DNA of 64,000 nucleotides from Anaeramoeba flamelloides (GCA_027625915.1 JANTQA010000019.1:1369001-1433000); one strand, 5' to 3'; shown: positions 46,339 through 59,900, counted from the stretch's first letter. Numbers and translations: made by a program. Notes: a model not told the origin generated them from the letters alone.

Positions 46339-46884
46339 ATAAAACCCATTCAAAAAAATTTGATACACCAAAAATCAAAAATTGGCAATAAAAACCTCAA
46401 TTTTTTATATTTTTTCCAAACTTAATATAAAATCACATTTAAGTAAAATTTTATTAATGTTTTTATAAGTAAGCATTTTTGTCCAAATAAAAGAAAAAAA
46501 ATAGAAAAAAAAAAAAATAAAAATTGGTGTGTCCAAAATAAAGAACCGAGAGGAACAAAAAATACATTGGTAAATTTTTTGAAATTTCACCAATAATTGT
46601 TGATTGATCAAATGATAAGATAACAAAAACCAATTGCATGTGATTTTTTTAATTTAACAAACTCGGCACTAACCTTTTATCAATCATTGAAAAAAATAAA
46701 TTATAGATCTAAGGAAACAGATTATGTAACTGGAAAAAAGGAAATCAAAACATAACAAAATGGAAAAGAAAAAAAAATGAAATAGTTTGTAATATATATA
46801 TATATATCCAATTGAATGTAAAGTGTATTATTGTTATTCTTTCCACTCTTTAAATTGTGTAAAATTTTATAGAATTTAATTTAT
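46339..46884. mobile_element. mariner-like MITE, family D copy 2 (inverted)
   Basis: Starts AAACCCATTCAAAAAAATTT then GATACACC. It contains TTGTTGATTGATCAAATGAT and AAACAGATTATGTAAC, the reverse of copy 1, and ends near TTTTATAGAATTTAATTTAT. Its length is close to that of copy 1. Confidence 0.65.
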
Positions 46885-49592
46885 TTAGATGATTGAAATC
46901 ATAAGAATAATTAAAAAATATTTCTATTTTAAGGAAATCATAATAAAAAGTTAATACTTGGAGTGATACATAGTACTTATATTTTAAAGAATATAAATGA
47001 ATTGAGTATTAAATCCAATAATCCTGTATTTTTTCAATCACAGAAATCCTAAACTCAAATAATATTTAAAATAGAAAAGTTCAATTTTTATTCAAAAATT
47101 AATAACTTTTTAAATTATCCAAAAAGATAATCTTGTTTTATGTTGGTTAATAATTCACAATTGTGATAAATTCAATATTTATATATATAAAAAAACTAAA
47201 ATTAGTATCATTGGAATTTTTTTTCATTTTCTCTCAGACTATATATCCAAAGAAAATAATCATAAAATATTAATTTCTGAATTTGAAAAAAAAAAACAAA
47301 TATTTGATTATTTAAAATAATAATTTAATGTTTGATTTTATGAATATACAAAATTCACTCTTTTTATTAGCTTGGATATTTATAAAGGTATATTTAAAAA
47401 TTTATTAAAATAAAAAAAATCTAATTATTGAAATTCGATCAAATAAGGGATATTGAAAAGACACACAAGAAATTACAAAAAAATGAGTTTTTTATTTGAT
47501 TTACTATATTAGGAAATTTAAAACACTTCTTAACAAAATAATTTTATTCCTAATAGAATAATAATATTACAGTTTATATTCAATTTTGATTTTTTTTTCT
47601 AAAAGTATATACATTTTCCCATTTTTAAATTTTTTAATTCTGAAAACCATCACGAAAAATATATTTACATGATTGTAATGGGATATTGAAATATTGAGAC
47701 CAAAAATAATATTTATTACTATATTCCTGATAAGGGGCATAGAAAATTTAGAGTTGAATCTTTTAATTTTTTAATTTTTTCAATATTTTTTTTATTATTT
47801 TTTTTATGTTTGATTACATTATGCTTGAAATATAGAAATTTTTTCATATTGAATACTCAAAATTAATAAAAGAACAACATAATAAAATATACTTAATAAA
47901 ATGTAAGCTTAATTTCAAAAATAGGGAAAGATTTTTCCTTTGAAAAAAATTTATTTAATTGTTTTTTTTTATTATTATTGAATAATATGCTATTTTACTA
48001 AAATTTTTAGAGATAATAACTAATATAGATTAGTAAATTTAAATATATTGTTATTATTTTATTTTTTGGAAGAAAAATGAAAAAAGATTAATATAATTAT
48101 AAAAATATTTGCCCCTAATTTTGAAATTTTGCTTATGTTTTAAATAAATCTTTTCTTTTTAGAGGTAATGAAGATAATCAACCTTACAAATAAATTTGCT
48201 GAAACCAATTGTAAAAAATAAAAATTCAACATGAGTATCTTTCATTGGATATTTCTTCCTTCTCTTTTTAATTTTGTGAGAATAAATATTTTATTACCTT
48301 AGAAACCTTTCTCCTAGTACTTTTTATAATTATTTTATTATAATTTTTTTTTATATAAGTATTTTCTAAATCCTTGTTTTAAATATTGTTTGCAAAATAA
48401 ATTGAAATGAAGAATAGGGTTCCTAATATTAAATTAAATGGATTGGATTCTCAGAATCTAAAAAAAAAACTTCAAAAGGTTCAACTACTAAGAACGAAAA
48501 AATATGGTGAAAATAATTAAAGATTTCTTAATTATTATTTTGGTTTTTGCAAATTATTTTAAAATAAATAATTATCAAATCAAACAAATTCAATCCAATA
48601 AATATCTATTTCTGAAGAAGAATTCAAAAATATCTTATTTTTCTGAACAAAAAACAGGAATAGGAACAATTACATGAAAATATGATTTTAAAATCCATTA
48701 TTGGGTAATTATTTAGAACCAACCAATTAATTTATTTCTAAAAAATTTCTTCAAAACATTTTTTTTTTCTTTCAGAATTAAAAATAAAATCGAGTAAAGA
48801 AGAATTAATTTGATTGAATTTTACATATAAGATCAAAAAAATAAATCATTTTTTATTTATTTTTATTTATTCAATTTTTTTTTTTGATTTCCATTTTTTT
48901 AATTGCTAAATTAAATATATTTTACTAGGGTATATTCAATATTCCTATTTTTTAAAGTATTTCTTTATTTGGTTAAAGAAATGTTTTTCAGAATTCATTT
49001 TCGAAAAAGGTGTGGAACTCAAAAGTTTGACAATGTGGCTGCTCCCTTAAACAAATAATTTCTAACAAAATTGAAAATTTTGATCCTTTCTGTTTCTCTA
49101 TTATCTTTTTTGGCAAGGAAACAAAGAATTCTACTTTATATCCAAAGTTGAGTGATCACACAACTTAAACACTAAAACAAAATGTAACTCAATGAAATAT
49201 CCAACATAACCAAATAAGCTTACTTCTTAACCTCAAAAAAATAAAAAATGTTTTATAAATAATCCTGTGATCTTGAAAATTAGAAGCGTTATTAACTTAA
49301 AATGAATTTTTCAACTTTTAAGAATCTCATAAATAATACATCCGAAAAAAAAAAGTATTTCGCGTTTTTTTTTGCAGAATTGATAAGATTTCACAAAAGT
49401 AGTTAGTGTGTATTTAAGTGGGAAATGTTTTGCTGTTTCCTTGACTTTAATTCACAAGAAATCAAGATCTTTATCAATAACAGATATCGACGAATATAAA
49501 TCGCAAATATGTGCCTTAAAAAATCATTTTATTTATTTTTGTTGAAGTGTTGTCAAATATTTATTTGTATTAGAAATTAAACAAAGCGGCGT
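46885..49592. other. intergenic, 2.7 kb
   Basis: AT-rich upstream region of the Lys/Glu-rich gene. No frame above background, RNA gene or repeat family was recognised. Confidence 0.45.
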
Positions 49593-50906
49593 ATGACTTA
49601 TTTTATACCAGATTTTGGGAATTTTCAAAACAATTATTATGACAAAATAAATGAAGATCGAATAAACGGCTATTTGCCAAACAAAAGACACAAAGCTTTC
49701 TCGGATTTAATAAAAACAAAAAATACATTGGATTCAATTACAAGCCAACAGGTGTTGAATTTAAAAACACAAATACAGACCGAAAGGCAATTAAAACTCA
49801 AATTAAAACAAAAAAAAATAATTGATACCCAAATAACAAACGATTTTGGGAATTTGAATACTTGTCAACCTAAAAAAGATTTTAAACCTTCTTCTGTTTC
49901 TTTTGAATGTGATCTTTTTTTGAATGATTTTCAAATCCTCAATCCACAAACAAAAATTACCAAAAATGTTCAAATGCGAAATATCATTGTTAAAAAATAT
50001 CTGAATGAATCACCAAAAATTTTAAGAATAAGTCATCACTCACAACAAGAAAAAAAAACTTTGGAAGAAAGGAAATTACAAAAAGAAAAAATTGAAAAAA
50101 TTGAAAAAAAAGGAAAAGAAAAAATTGAAAAAGAAAAAGAGAAAGAAAAAGAAAAAGAGAAAGAAAAAGAAAAAGAGAAAGAGAAAGAGGAACAACAAAG
50201 AAAACGAAAAGTGCAACAAAAAGAGACAATAACAGAATTACAATCAGAATCGGAATACGAATCTAATTCTGAAATAGAACCTGAGTCTGGGAGCGAAATA
50301 GATAAAGAAAATAAACAATCCACAATAAATCAAGACAATTCAAAGCCAACCAAAACATTTCAAAATAATGGGGTTGTCATTTTTGTAAACTCAACAAATT
50401 ACTACAACAACGAATCACAAACAAACCAGAATTTTTGGGATCAGTTTTTGATCAACGAAAACAGTCACACAAATGATCAAGAAATGGGAAATGACAAAAG
50501 ACAAGAAAAATCACAAGAAACTTTCAGCAAAAAGAATCAAAATAACATACAAAAAGAGAAATTAATTTTCAAAAGGATCACTAATTTGAATGGCGGGCAT
50601 AAAAAGGAAAATTTTGATATTATTAATGATGATATTTCCAAATTAAACAATAAATTAGATAAAATTATTGAACCTAAAATTGAAATCCTGGAAAATATTG
50701 AGAAGGAAAATAATAAGAATTTAAAATTAATTGCCCCACTAAAACCCAAAATCTTATATAAAAATCTTAATAATCAATATAATCCAAAAAACTCTGCTTT
50801 TTGTAATCCAAAACAAATCAGCCCTCAAAATAAAAAAGTTCTTTGTTTTGAATTTTTACAGTTAATTGATTCTTTGACCGACCTTGAATTTATGCATGAT
50901 TTTTGA
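49593..50906 (+). CDS. Lys/Glu-rich hypothetical protein
   Basis: A 437-residue single-exon frame, clean ATG to TGA. I recognise no family. Residues 1-160 are ordinary, basic and Gln/Thr-rich (MTYFIPDFGNFQ, KRHKAFSDLIKTK). Residues about 150-205 are a near-pure Lys/Glu heptad-free run, likely a single charged helix. A Glu/Ser patch follows (ESEYESNSEIEPESGSE), then Asn/Gln-rich sequence. The last 20 residues are hydrophobic and structured-looking (FEFLQLIDSLTDLEFMHDF). No signal peptide or membrane segment. The charged helix and patches suggest a scaffold or nuclear protein, but that is a guess. Confidence 0.65.
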   Translation: MTYFIPDFGNFQNNYYDKINEDRINGYLPNKRHKAFSDLIKTKNTLDSITSQQVLNLKTQIQTERQLKLKLKQKKIIDTQITNDFGNLNTCQPKKDFKPSSVSFECDLFLNDFQILNPQTKITKNVQMRNIIVKKYLNESPKILRISHHSQQEKKTLEERKLQKEKIEKIEKKGKEKIEKEKEKEKEKEKEKEKEKEKEEQQRKRKVQQKETITELQSESEYESNSEIEPESGSEIDKENKQSTINQDNSKPTKTFQNNGVVIFVNSTNYYNNESQTNQNFWDQFLINENSHTNDQEMGNDKRQEKSQETFSKKNQNNIQKEKLIFKRITNLNGGHKKENFDIINDDISKLNNKLDKIIEPKIEILENIEKENNKNLKLIAPLKPKILYKNLNNQYNPKNSAFCNPKQISPQNKKVLCFEFLQLIDSLTDLEFMHDF

Positions 50907-51585
50907 AATATATAATGCAATTTTTTTAATTTTTTTGAACTCTTTTTTTTATTTTTGTTATTTGCCTAATAAAAAATGAAAATTTGTATTTAATTTTTTT
51001 TTGTTTTTTCAAAAAAATAAATTATTTTGATTCAGAAATTATTACAAAATATAATAATAATTCTTAATTATAATTATTTTTTTTTTTTTTTTTTTTATTT
51101 TTTTTTAATAATGAAGTTAAGTGTGTGATTATTCTGATTTGTTTTTCAAGAATAAAATAAGTTTTTTTTTTTTTCTTTCTTTCTTTTTTTTTGTAATAGA
51201 TTTCTCTCTTTGTAAATAATAGCTGGCTGTGAAAAAAAAAAAAAAAACAATAATTAAGAATTTTGCTTTTATTATAATTATGTGGATTTAATTATGAGAA
51301 CAATTAATTTCCTTTAAAAGAAAATTCTTTTTATAAAAAAAACATCCTGATAATGAACAAAGTACTCTCAAATTATTTTAAAATAATCTTTAAATAAAAA
51401 TTTAATAATTATCCGCGAAAAATAATAAAAAAAAAAGAAATTTTATTTTCATTAAAATTGAAAAAAATCAATCTTAGTAATGAGAAATATTGAAGAACTT
51501 AATTTAATGCAATTTACAATTAAAAGATAATTCATAAAAAAAAGTAAAAAATTAAGACAGGAAAGTTATTAAAAAATATGAATTA
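50907..51585. other. 3' flank of the Lys/Glu-rich gene, T-rich
   Basis: Long T runs follow the stop codon. Nothing else recognised. Confidence 0.4.
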
Positions 51586-51782
51586 CAGTCAGTTTAACTT
51601 TTAAGGCACAAACTTTCAACGAAATTTAAGGCACAATAAAAATCTTAAATTAAAGCACAAAATTCAAATTCTCGTAAAAATAAATTGTAAAAAAAAATAT
51701 TACAAATTTTGTGCCTTAATTTGAGATTTTTTTGTGCCTTAAATTTCTTTAAAGGTTTGTTCCTTAAAAGTGAAACTGACTG
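51586..51782. mobile_element. TA-flanked foldback element, CAGTCAGTT family
   Basis: 197 bp, palindromic almost throughout: CAGTCAGTTTAACTTTTAAG at the left against the mirrored right end, with TA at 51584-51585 and 51783-51784. Repeated words AAGGCAC and AAATTTAAGGCAC. It starts CAGT with TA borders as in Tc1/mariner elements. The sister copy is nested at 61798-62047. Confidence 0.8.
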
Positions 51783-51784
51783 TA

Positions 51785-53299
51785 TGTTAGTTAATTTAAT
51801 CTGAAAAAAGAAGTTAAAATGATTTATAAACCATTTTCAGTTAATAGTTCAGATACACAGAGTGAATTACATATGTTTATTTTGTTTTACTCGATCTTAG
51901 AATTAAAAAATCAATTTTTGTAAATTCCAAAATTGAAATCATTTTTTTACATATATTTTATTTATAATTTTTTTTTTTTTTCGTTTTTTTTTTTGATAAC
52001 CCAATTCCTTTACAATTTTTTTTTATTGCAATATCGATAGTTAATCGTTAAAAACTTATTATTTTAATTTTACTAAAACAGTAAAAATAATTGTAGAGAA
52101 ATCAGTTTGATTTGTTATGGAATTTTCTTAGATCTTCAATAGGAGATCAATAAGAAAATTGTTGTTTTTCTCAATTATTATTCTAAGATATGAGTTTTTT
52201 CAATTTTTAAGAAAATCTATTGATTTATTTGTTTTATTTCAGGTGGATAACAACTTTTTTTTGTTTATTATTCTACTTATTTCTTATTTAATCTTCAAAT
52301 GTCATTTATAAAAAATAATTGACATGTGAAAAAAATGTCGAGCCAATTGTCACTTTGACTGAAACAAATATTAGTTGATAAAAACAAGAAAATAAAAATA
52401 AAGTGTTTGATTTTGATGATTATTGATTTTTTTGTAGTCCATTTATTGTTATTCCCTATGTGATTATAATTATTGCTGATAGAATTTTTGATTTTATTGT
52501 GATTCTGACAATTTTTAATGCATATTAATTTAAAAAAATCGAAGAAAAAAATGATAAATAAATGAAAAAAAAATGAAAAAAAAGATAAATTTTGATAAAA
52601 AAAATTAGAAATACAATCAATTTTTGGAAATTAAACAACCTTCTATTTCTAAAAAGGGATTTTTTATCAATCTAATAAAATCCAAGGAGAGTTAATTAAA
52701 AAAAAAAATTATTTGTAAATAAACCCGAAGTGAAATAATTGGGTGTATTCTTTTTATCTTGACTTTTTAACCATAAAGGAATTTCAAATAGAGAATCTAA
52801 ACAAATCATATTACCACTTTAAGATTTTTTTTTTTAAAATCTATGGAATACTTATAGGTTCTGACACTCTAAAATTGATGTATATGGCATATAATAAACT
52901 AATTCCTTATACCCCCCCCATAAACCTAAAAATTTAATATAAGTAATGACCCATTTCGAATAGGTGGTGTAATAATTTCACCAATCTATTATTTTTAAGT
53001 TTTTAAATTTCAATAAGATTTTTTAAAACATTTTTGGGTAACAAAAAAGAAAATATTATTAAATTACAAATTTAAAATAAAATTGGAACTTTATGTTATT
53101 AAATTTATAAGTAAAAAATCTTTGTTAATTTGTAAAATTTATTAGTAAAATAAAATTCAAATTACACTCTATTCAGAAAAAAAAAAAAAAAAAAAAGACT
53201 TTTGTTTATATTGATTTTTATATAACAGGTGTAGACTTGTTAAATTGGTTGCTGCAAATTATAAATCATATTTAAATAACTAGAGAGCTTCTATTTACG
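51785..53299. other. intergenic, 1.5 kb
   Basis: AT-rich, with a C run near 52912-52919. A 64-codon plus frame at 52743 lacks features. Nothing supportable. Confidence 0.4.
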
Positions 53300-53760
53300 G
53301 TTAAGAATCTATGAAATTTCAACAAAGATCATCTTATGTGTATGGTGTGACAACTTGTTAATTCTGATTATTAGAAGATCACTCTTCAAATTCAGAAGAA
53401 TTCGAATAGTTGTTCAAAAAACACTTATTTTCAATTTGTTTTCTCCAAAATTGGAATTGAAGCATTTAAGGCTAATGGATAGGAATGTATTATGAATAAT
53501 TTGTTAATTTTCATGTTGTCAATTGAAATATTTTTTTCTATTTTACTCAATTCACTCAAAAAAAAAAATTTTTTTATAACATCAATATAAAACCTCAGCT
53601 AAATAATAATTATTCTTGAAAAATAACAAAATTATATTTTTTACGAAATTACCTTCTAGTCTGAGCTTTACACTCTCAAATTAGATTTCAGAAAAAAATA
53701 CATAAAAATTTCACTTTTTAAGAAAGAGTTCAGTAAAAAAATTGTCAAATAGATTAAAAT
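53300..53760. mobile_element. decayed family A MITE
   Basis: The left arm follows copy 2 at 1782 (GAAATTT...ATCTTATGTG..TGGTGTGACAACTTGTTA), through the middle (GGAATTGAAGCATTTAAGGC) to a decayed right arm. The borders are lost. Confidence 0.45.
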
Positions 53761-54194
53761 TATATAATCAATTTTAATTATGAAATATTTTTAATTGTAG
53801 GATTTTCGTAGTAAAAAGGAAAATTTTTTAATTATTTTTTTTAATTTTTTTTTCAATATTCAATAAAGATATCTGAACTTGAAATTCATGAAACTTTATT
53901 AATAGATATTATTAAAACCTTAAGGAAAATTTCACATTTAATATACTACATAAATTAACAAAAAAACCAAAAAATCTCACTTATATAGCTTTGAGTAAAT
54001 AGACTTCTAAAATTGGGAAAATTAAACATTGGTAAAATTATGTTTTTTTTTTTCTATTTGATATTTTAAATTATATTTTTATTATAATAATAAATCTCAT
54101 TTTTGAATTTGATTTTATTTTAAAATGAAAAAAAAAAATACACATTAAAGTCCCCCTCTTATTGAACAATTTTTCCTACTATTTAAAAATTGAA

Positions 54195-54803
54195 ATTAAC
54201 CCAATTTCAAAAATTTTCACATCCCTGAAAGAAAAAATTCTATTTATTATTACGTATTCAAAAAGTGGTTAATTATAAAATCTTATTAAAAATTCACTTT
54301 TTAAATCATTTCAAATATGAAAAGACAAAAACCTGATATTTTAAAAATTAAAAACAAATAAAAACTAAAAAAAAGTAAAGAAAAATTTTTGAAAATAGCA
54401 GTATAGAATTTTTAGTACTTAAGTTTAACTGAAAAAGGTTAAAAAAGATGATTTTTGCTCATAATTAAATTCATTTTAAAATACCTTACCTAGATTCATT
54501 TGTTTTTTTTTTTTTTTTGTATTTTTTGATATTTATGATTATTTTTTATTCTACTTGCTTTTATAAAAGAAAGTAAAATAAATAAAAAAGAAAAAAAAAA
54601 AAAAAAAAAAAAAAAAAAACAAGAAAAAAAAACATAAATCCCAAATTTGAAAAAGTACAATAAAATTTGAAAAATTAGAGAAAATATGATTCTGATCAAA
54701 AAATTGATTATTTTTTTTGTGATAGAAATCTAAAATAAAATCTTCAAATTAATTTCGACTAGCAATAGAAGCCATCTAAAATTTTTAAAAAATATTTTTT
54801 ATA
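54195..54803. mobile_element. mariner-like MITE, family E copy 4 (inverted, decayed)
   Basis: Starts CCAATTTCAAAAATTTTCAC and shares TTAAAAATTCACTTTTTAAA and AAACCTGATATTTTAAAAAT with copy 3. It has the A-rich tract (about 54588-54632) and TATGATTCTGATCAAAAAAT, and ends at TTTTATATAAACTCC. Confidence 0.55.
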
Positions 54804-55470
54804 TAAACTCCAATTCAAAATTTTTAACACAAAAAAAAACAATTTGAAAAAAAAAAAAACTTATTTAATCAATTCTAGAGTAAATATCATATCAGAACAA
54901 TTAATAAATAAAATTTTATAAGTCGTTAATAAATTACAATATCTCACAAAACAAAAAATAAAAATTATCAATACAAATAAATCATGAGTGTTTTAAAAAT
55001 TTGGGAGTAAGTACAATAAAAAAAAATAAATTGGGAAATTTGTAAAAATTCTATTAAGAATATTGATCGATCAAAGGATGGATATCATCAACTAATTTAA
55101 ATGAGTTCTTATGATTTGAAAGAAACCCAAGTTTAGTTCAATATCAACCCTTGAAAAAAATTTTTGATTGAAAGGAAAAAGTTATGAAATTCAAAAAATG
55201 AAATAGAAATAAAAAACCAAAAGATGAAAAAATGATTTATTAATTTTACAACAAATCAAAAATTATTTCCAATTTTAATAAAATTGTATTATTGTGATTT
55301 TTTTAACTTTTTGGGATGTCTGGAAAATTTTGAATATCATTATTGAAAAAATGATTTTGATCTAAATTTGAAAAGAAAAAATTATTTAAATATTCAATAA
55401 AAACACACAAAAAAATTACAATAACATTACAAAGTAAGTCACAATTTTGAAAAATAGCCTATATTTTGCA
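54804..55470. mobile_element. mariner-like MITE, family D copy (inverted, decayed)
   Basis: Begins AAACTCCAATTCAAAATTTT at the family E border. It contains AATTGGGAAATTTGTAAAAA, TTGATCGATCAAAGGATGG and ATCATCAACTAATTT, which track family D reversed. The far end is uncertain and may include a family E end at about 55431-55467. Confidence 0.4.
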
Positions 55471-55989
55471 ATTTTTTACAAAATCGGAATATTAAAAAAC
55501 ATAATAAGTTGAAGACGGTCAGCTAAGAACATTAAGAAGAAGTTATAAAACCTAATACCATATTCTTTTTTTAGTCATTCTTGTTGTATTGTAGACATTA
55601 AGTTACTATTAGCAATAATAAAAAATATTTTTTCTTGTAAATTTAATATAAAATCCAATAAAAAAATCACAAATCTTGAAATTGGAAAATTAAGCAAAAA
55701 AATGATTACTATAATACCAGACTTTCTTTTAATTTTCACTTTGGATCAATTATTTATTGTTTTTAAAAAGTTTGTTACATTTTCCAAATTTTAGAAAAGT
55801 TTAAAATTCAAATTATTTTCTAATTATTTGAAAACAAATTACTTTCTTTGGAAGATGATGGAAATCATATTTTTTGTTTTATTTATTTATTTACATTAAG
55901 GAGTAATTGCAGAAAATTATATCACATAAAAAAAAATAAAATAAGATCAATAATTAAAATATTCAATAAAAATAATAATATCATTTGAA

Positions 55990-56340
55990 TGACCAAATAG
56001 AAACTATCCTCTGTCGTTAAGTTTTCCAGGATTTGAAAGAATTGAATTAAATCCTTCATTTTTATTTATTCTTTTGAATTCTGTAAAACCTAGGCGCTTG
56101 GTTGCACTCTACAGCACTTGACGACACGCCCCCAGAATATACAGGAGGAGTAAAAACCAGATAGAAAGATTATCTATTACATATAAAAAATCCACAATCT
56201 GTGAACAATAATTGGTATTCCATCGTCGTTATATTTTTTTTTTATAATTTCAAAGAATGGAGTAAAAAAAAATTTTTTTTTCTCTATTCTTTTAAATTAT
56301 ATTGAAAACTTGGAAACTTCCTCTCAGAGTGGTGCACTAG
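55990..56340. repeat. modular stem-loop array F9
   Basis: Opens with the same phrase as F8 (ACCAAATAGAAACTATCC then CTGTCGTTAAG), followed by the ATTTGAAAGAATTGAA palindrome and CCTAGGCGCTTGG and CTCTACAGCACTTGACGACA linkers, then a second palindromic module at about 56245-56300. Confidence 0.65.
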
Positions 56341-56935
56341 GTACCCAAATTTATATTTAATTTTTACTATTTTCAGGATTTTTTGTTTTCAATTTTTTAT
56401 TATTACTTTTTCTTTATTACCCCAAGTTTTCTCACCAGAAGAGCTCTAAACCTTATTTTTTTTGAAGTAAATGTATAAAGAGAGATTTTACAAAAGAAAA
56501 GCTTCAAGTTTTAAAAGAACTCAACATCAAAAATCTTCTTAATTTCAAAAATAAAAAAATAATACTTAATAACTTGAAAAAAAACTTTCTTTCAACCATA
56601 TTTTTCTCAATATTTTTTCATTTTTTTTAAACAATCCAAAGAATATGTTACTTTTTTTATGTTTTATATAGGAAATATGTCAAATTCTGAATTCAAAAAA
56701 TATACTCATAATTAATCAATTGTTAAGAGGATGTTCGCTCACCCCGATCCATAAACCAAAACACAAATTCCAAAAAAAAAAGTTTGAGATCAAATCATAA
56801 TTTCTTTTATTGTTAAAAAAATACTAGTATCGTAAAATTAAATTTGGTTTCAAAAATAATAATAAAGAAAAATCAAAATAAAAAGAACAGAATAATAAAA
56901 AAAGAAAAGCAAATGAAAACGAATAATTTTTTTTT
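56341..56935. other. 3' flank of the ankyrin/BTB gene
   Basis: AT-rich, with no recognised feature. Confidence 0.4.
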
Positions 56936-59900
56936 TTAAATCCACTTTCTATTTTTAATTTCAAAAGCTAAATTACTTTTTGGATTTAATTGATAATAAT
57001 CAACACAATCCCTTAATTCTCTAATAGATCTTGTCGTCAATTTTGATTTTTTTAAAATGCCAGTATATAAATAATGAACTAATAATTTTAATGTTTGGTA
57101 ACCTTTCTTTGTATAGTCTTTAATAGAATCTTCGTTTTTTCCACATGCTAAAAATAACCCTCTAAATAATCCACTTCTCGCTTGTAAAACAAATTTATGA
57201 ACTTTTAATTTCTTATTACCGACAAAAATTATAAAATCTTTGGAATCATCGTCTTTTAACATCTTTCTCATTGTTTTTATTAAGGGATGTTTTTTATAAT
57301 TTTGAATTCCGAATAAATTTAACAGCTCATTCAAAATTAAGAGCTTCTTTTCATTTCCCAATTCTATTTTATTTCCATTTTCATTTTCATTGTTGTTCCC
57401 AGTTTCCTCTTTAGTGATATTTGTTGGTATCTGTTCAAAATAAACCCAATTTAATAGGATTTTTATTTCGTTCTTATGATAGTTTTCAAGAATTTTTTCA
57501 ATTTCTGATATTGTTTTATTTAATCTGAATTCTACCAATTTTTTATGAATTTTGATATTCCCAAGTGTATAATCTGTAAATTCCCCCGTTTCAAAAAACA
57601 CTTGATAATCACGATATAAGGTATCATTCGAAACAGAAAAAAGTTCACGTATCTTATTTTGAACGGCTTTCTTGGGCATACGTTGAATTTTCTCTTCGAT
57701 GTCTTCCTGTTATTGTTGTTTAATAGAGTAATATATAACCAATAATCAAATATAATAATAAAATTTAATTTATTTATTGAAAAGGAAATCAGAAAAACAA
57801 TATATTAAAATTGAAAAAATAGTTATAATCTTTAAAATTTATCTTTTAATTTCCTTTCACGAAAAGATGTTCATTTTTTTTTTTTTCAATTTTCAGAAAT
57901 ATTTTGATGTGGATATTTTGAAATACAAACAATAGGTCGGTGATCTAATCAGTCGAATTAATATTCCTCTTTAATTTTATATTACCAATTTACGAATAGA
58001 AATACTTGCAAAGTAAATATTAATTTAAATTTAAAAAAAAAATTTCCAACTTTTGTGGAAATACCTTATCTCTATAAATATTGAAATTAAATATAAACCA
58101 AAATATAGAATTTTCCTCACAGTTAAAAGAATCACAATAATACAATTTTATTCAAATTAAAAGAAATTTTTGATTTTTTCTAAAAATATGTAAATCATTT
58201 TTTCATCTTTTTACTTTTTATTTCCATTTTCTTTTTTGAATTATTGAACCTGTTTCGTTTGATCGAAAAATTTTTTTAAGAATAGTTTATATTAGGTTAA
58301 AGTTGGAGTTCTTTCAAAATAGAGAAGAACTCAAATAAAATTAGTTGATGGTCTCTAACATTTGATCGATTAATAATCTTTAGTAGAATTTATAACAAAT
58401 TTTCCCAATACTATTTTTTTGCTTTGCCCATCTTCAAAATTTTAAACACACTCTTTATTTATTTTTTTTTGATAATTATTTATTTTTTGTTTTGTTAGTA
58501 TTGCAATTTATAAACAATTGTCAACATTTTAATTAGTGAATGGTTCTAATTTGATATTTGTTTGAGAATTAATTAAATAAGATTTTTTTTTCTCATTAAT
58601 TGAATTTTGGTGTGTTAAAAATTTTGAATTTGAGTTTATATAAAAAACTATTTATTAAAAATTTTGACTCACTTTATAATGCTATTGAAAAATTTTTTTG
58701 TGATTTTATACCATATTCTTCTAAAATTATTTTAAATTTTTGGATCAGAATCATTTTTTCTAATTTTGCAAATTTGAGTTTAGCTCGTTTAAAAATTGTT
58801 TTTTGTCTTGTTTTTCTTTGCTTTTTCTTTTTCAATTTTTTTTTTTTTTTCTTTTACTTTTTTTGTAAAAAATTTTTCAATTTTGAGAAAATCCTTTTTT
58901 TTTGGCAAAAGATCAAGTGAAAAAAAAAAAATATCTTCACAAATACAAATAAACACTAAGAAAATTGAGACTATGTAAGGTCTTTTAAAATGAATTTAAT
59001 TATTAGCAAACAATCTTCAAGTTATAAGAGTAGTATTTTTTAAAAATAAAATGAAATCTTGTTGAGATCCTAAAAAATTTTTTTTTTTCGAAAGAATATT
59101 TTTATTTTGACAGGTAACCAAAAAATATCATTATGTGATGGTCTTTCAAATTTTTTTACAATTAGGTTATTCGACGCAAAAATGGTTTAAATTTTTTATT
59201 TTTATTCGGTTTAAAGTTGAATTTTCAACTTAATCTAAAATAATTGATGAAGTTGAAGATTTTTTGTTGAAACTTGAAACAGGGAAATTCTATCAAAAAA
59301 AGAAAATAATTTTTTGAGTAAAAAGTCGTTAAAAGCATTATAGGGTAATTTTTTTTTTTTTTTTGTAAATTGTTAAACTTGTATTTGGTGAATAATTTAT
59401 GAATTCAGTTACCCATCATTTTCTTTTCAATGAAACAAAATTGAAAATAAAAAATGAAATTGAAAAAATGAAAAAGAACTTTATTGTAAAAATATATGAA
59501 ATTATATGTTAAAGATGTTGTTAAAATAGTAAAAATGATTTTGGATTCGTATTATGTTTTCTCCTTAAATCTCAATATATTGCTCAAACCATCAAAGACA
59601 AACTATCAAATAATTGATTGATATAAAATTCTTTGTTAAAATATTCTAATAAATATTAGAGATTTTATCAAAAAGATTCAAAAACCTCCCTATTTTTTAC
59701 TTCCTAAAAATTTATTTTTAATGATTAGCCATTTTATGGATCAATGAATTTATAAATATTTTGTTTTACAATGAATTGTATCGAAAATTGATTTTCCTTA
59801 CTTTTAAAAAACCACAATTATTTGAAATATTCACAATTAGGTACCACGTTTTCAGGTGAAAACGGTGAAATTATGGATAAAAACACTCTTGAAAGATTTT

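Noticed and set aside
50036-50323. Minus-strand Ser/Phe-rich frames over the Lys/Glu gene
   Set aside because: Antisense of a Lys/Glu run; no independent coding signal.
55497-55590. Family A right-arm remnant
   Set aside because: Some wording matches (GTCAGCTAAGAAC, CCTAATACCA), but it is too short and decayed to annotate as a copy.
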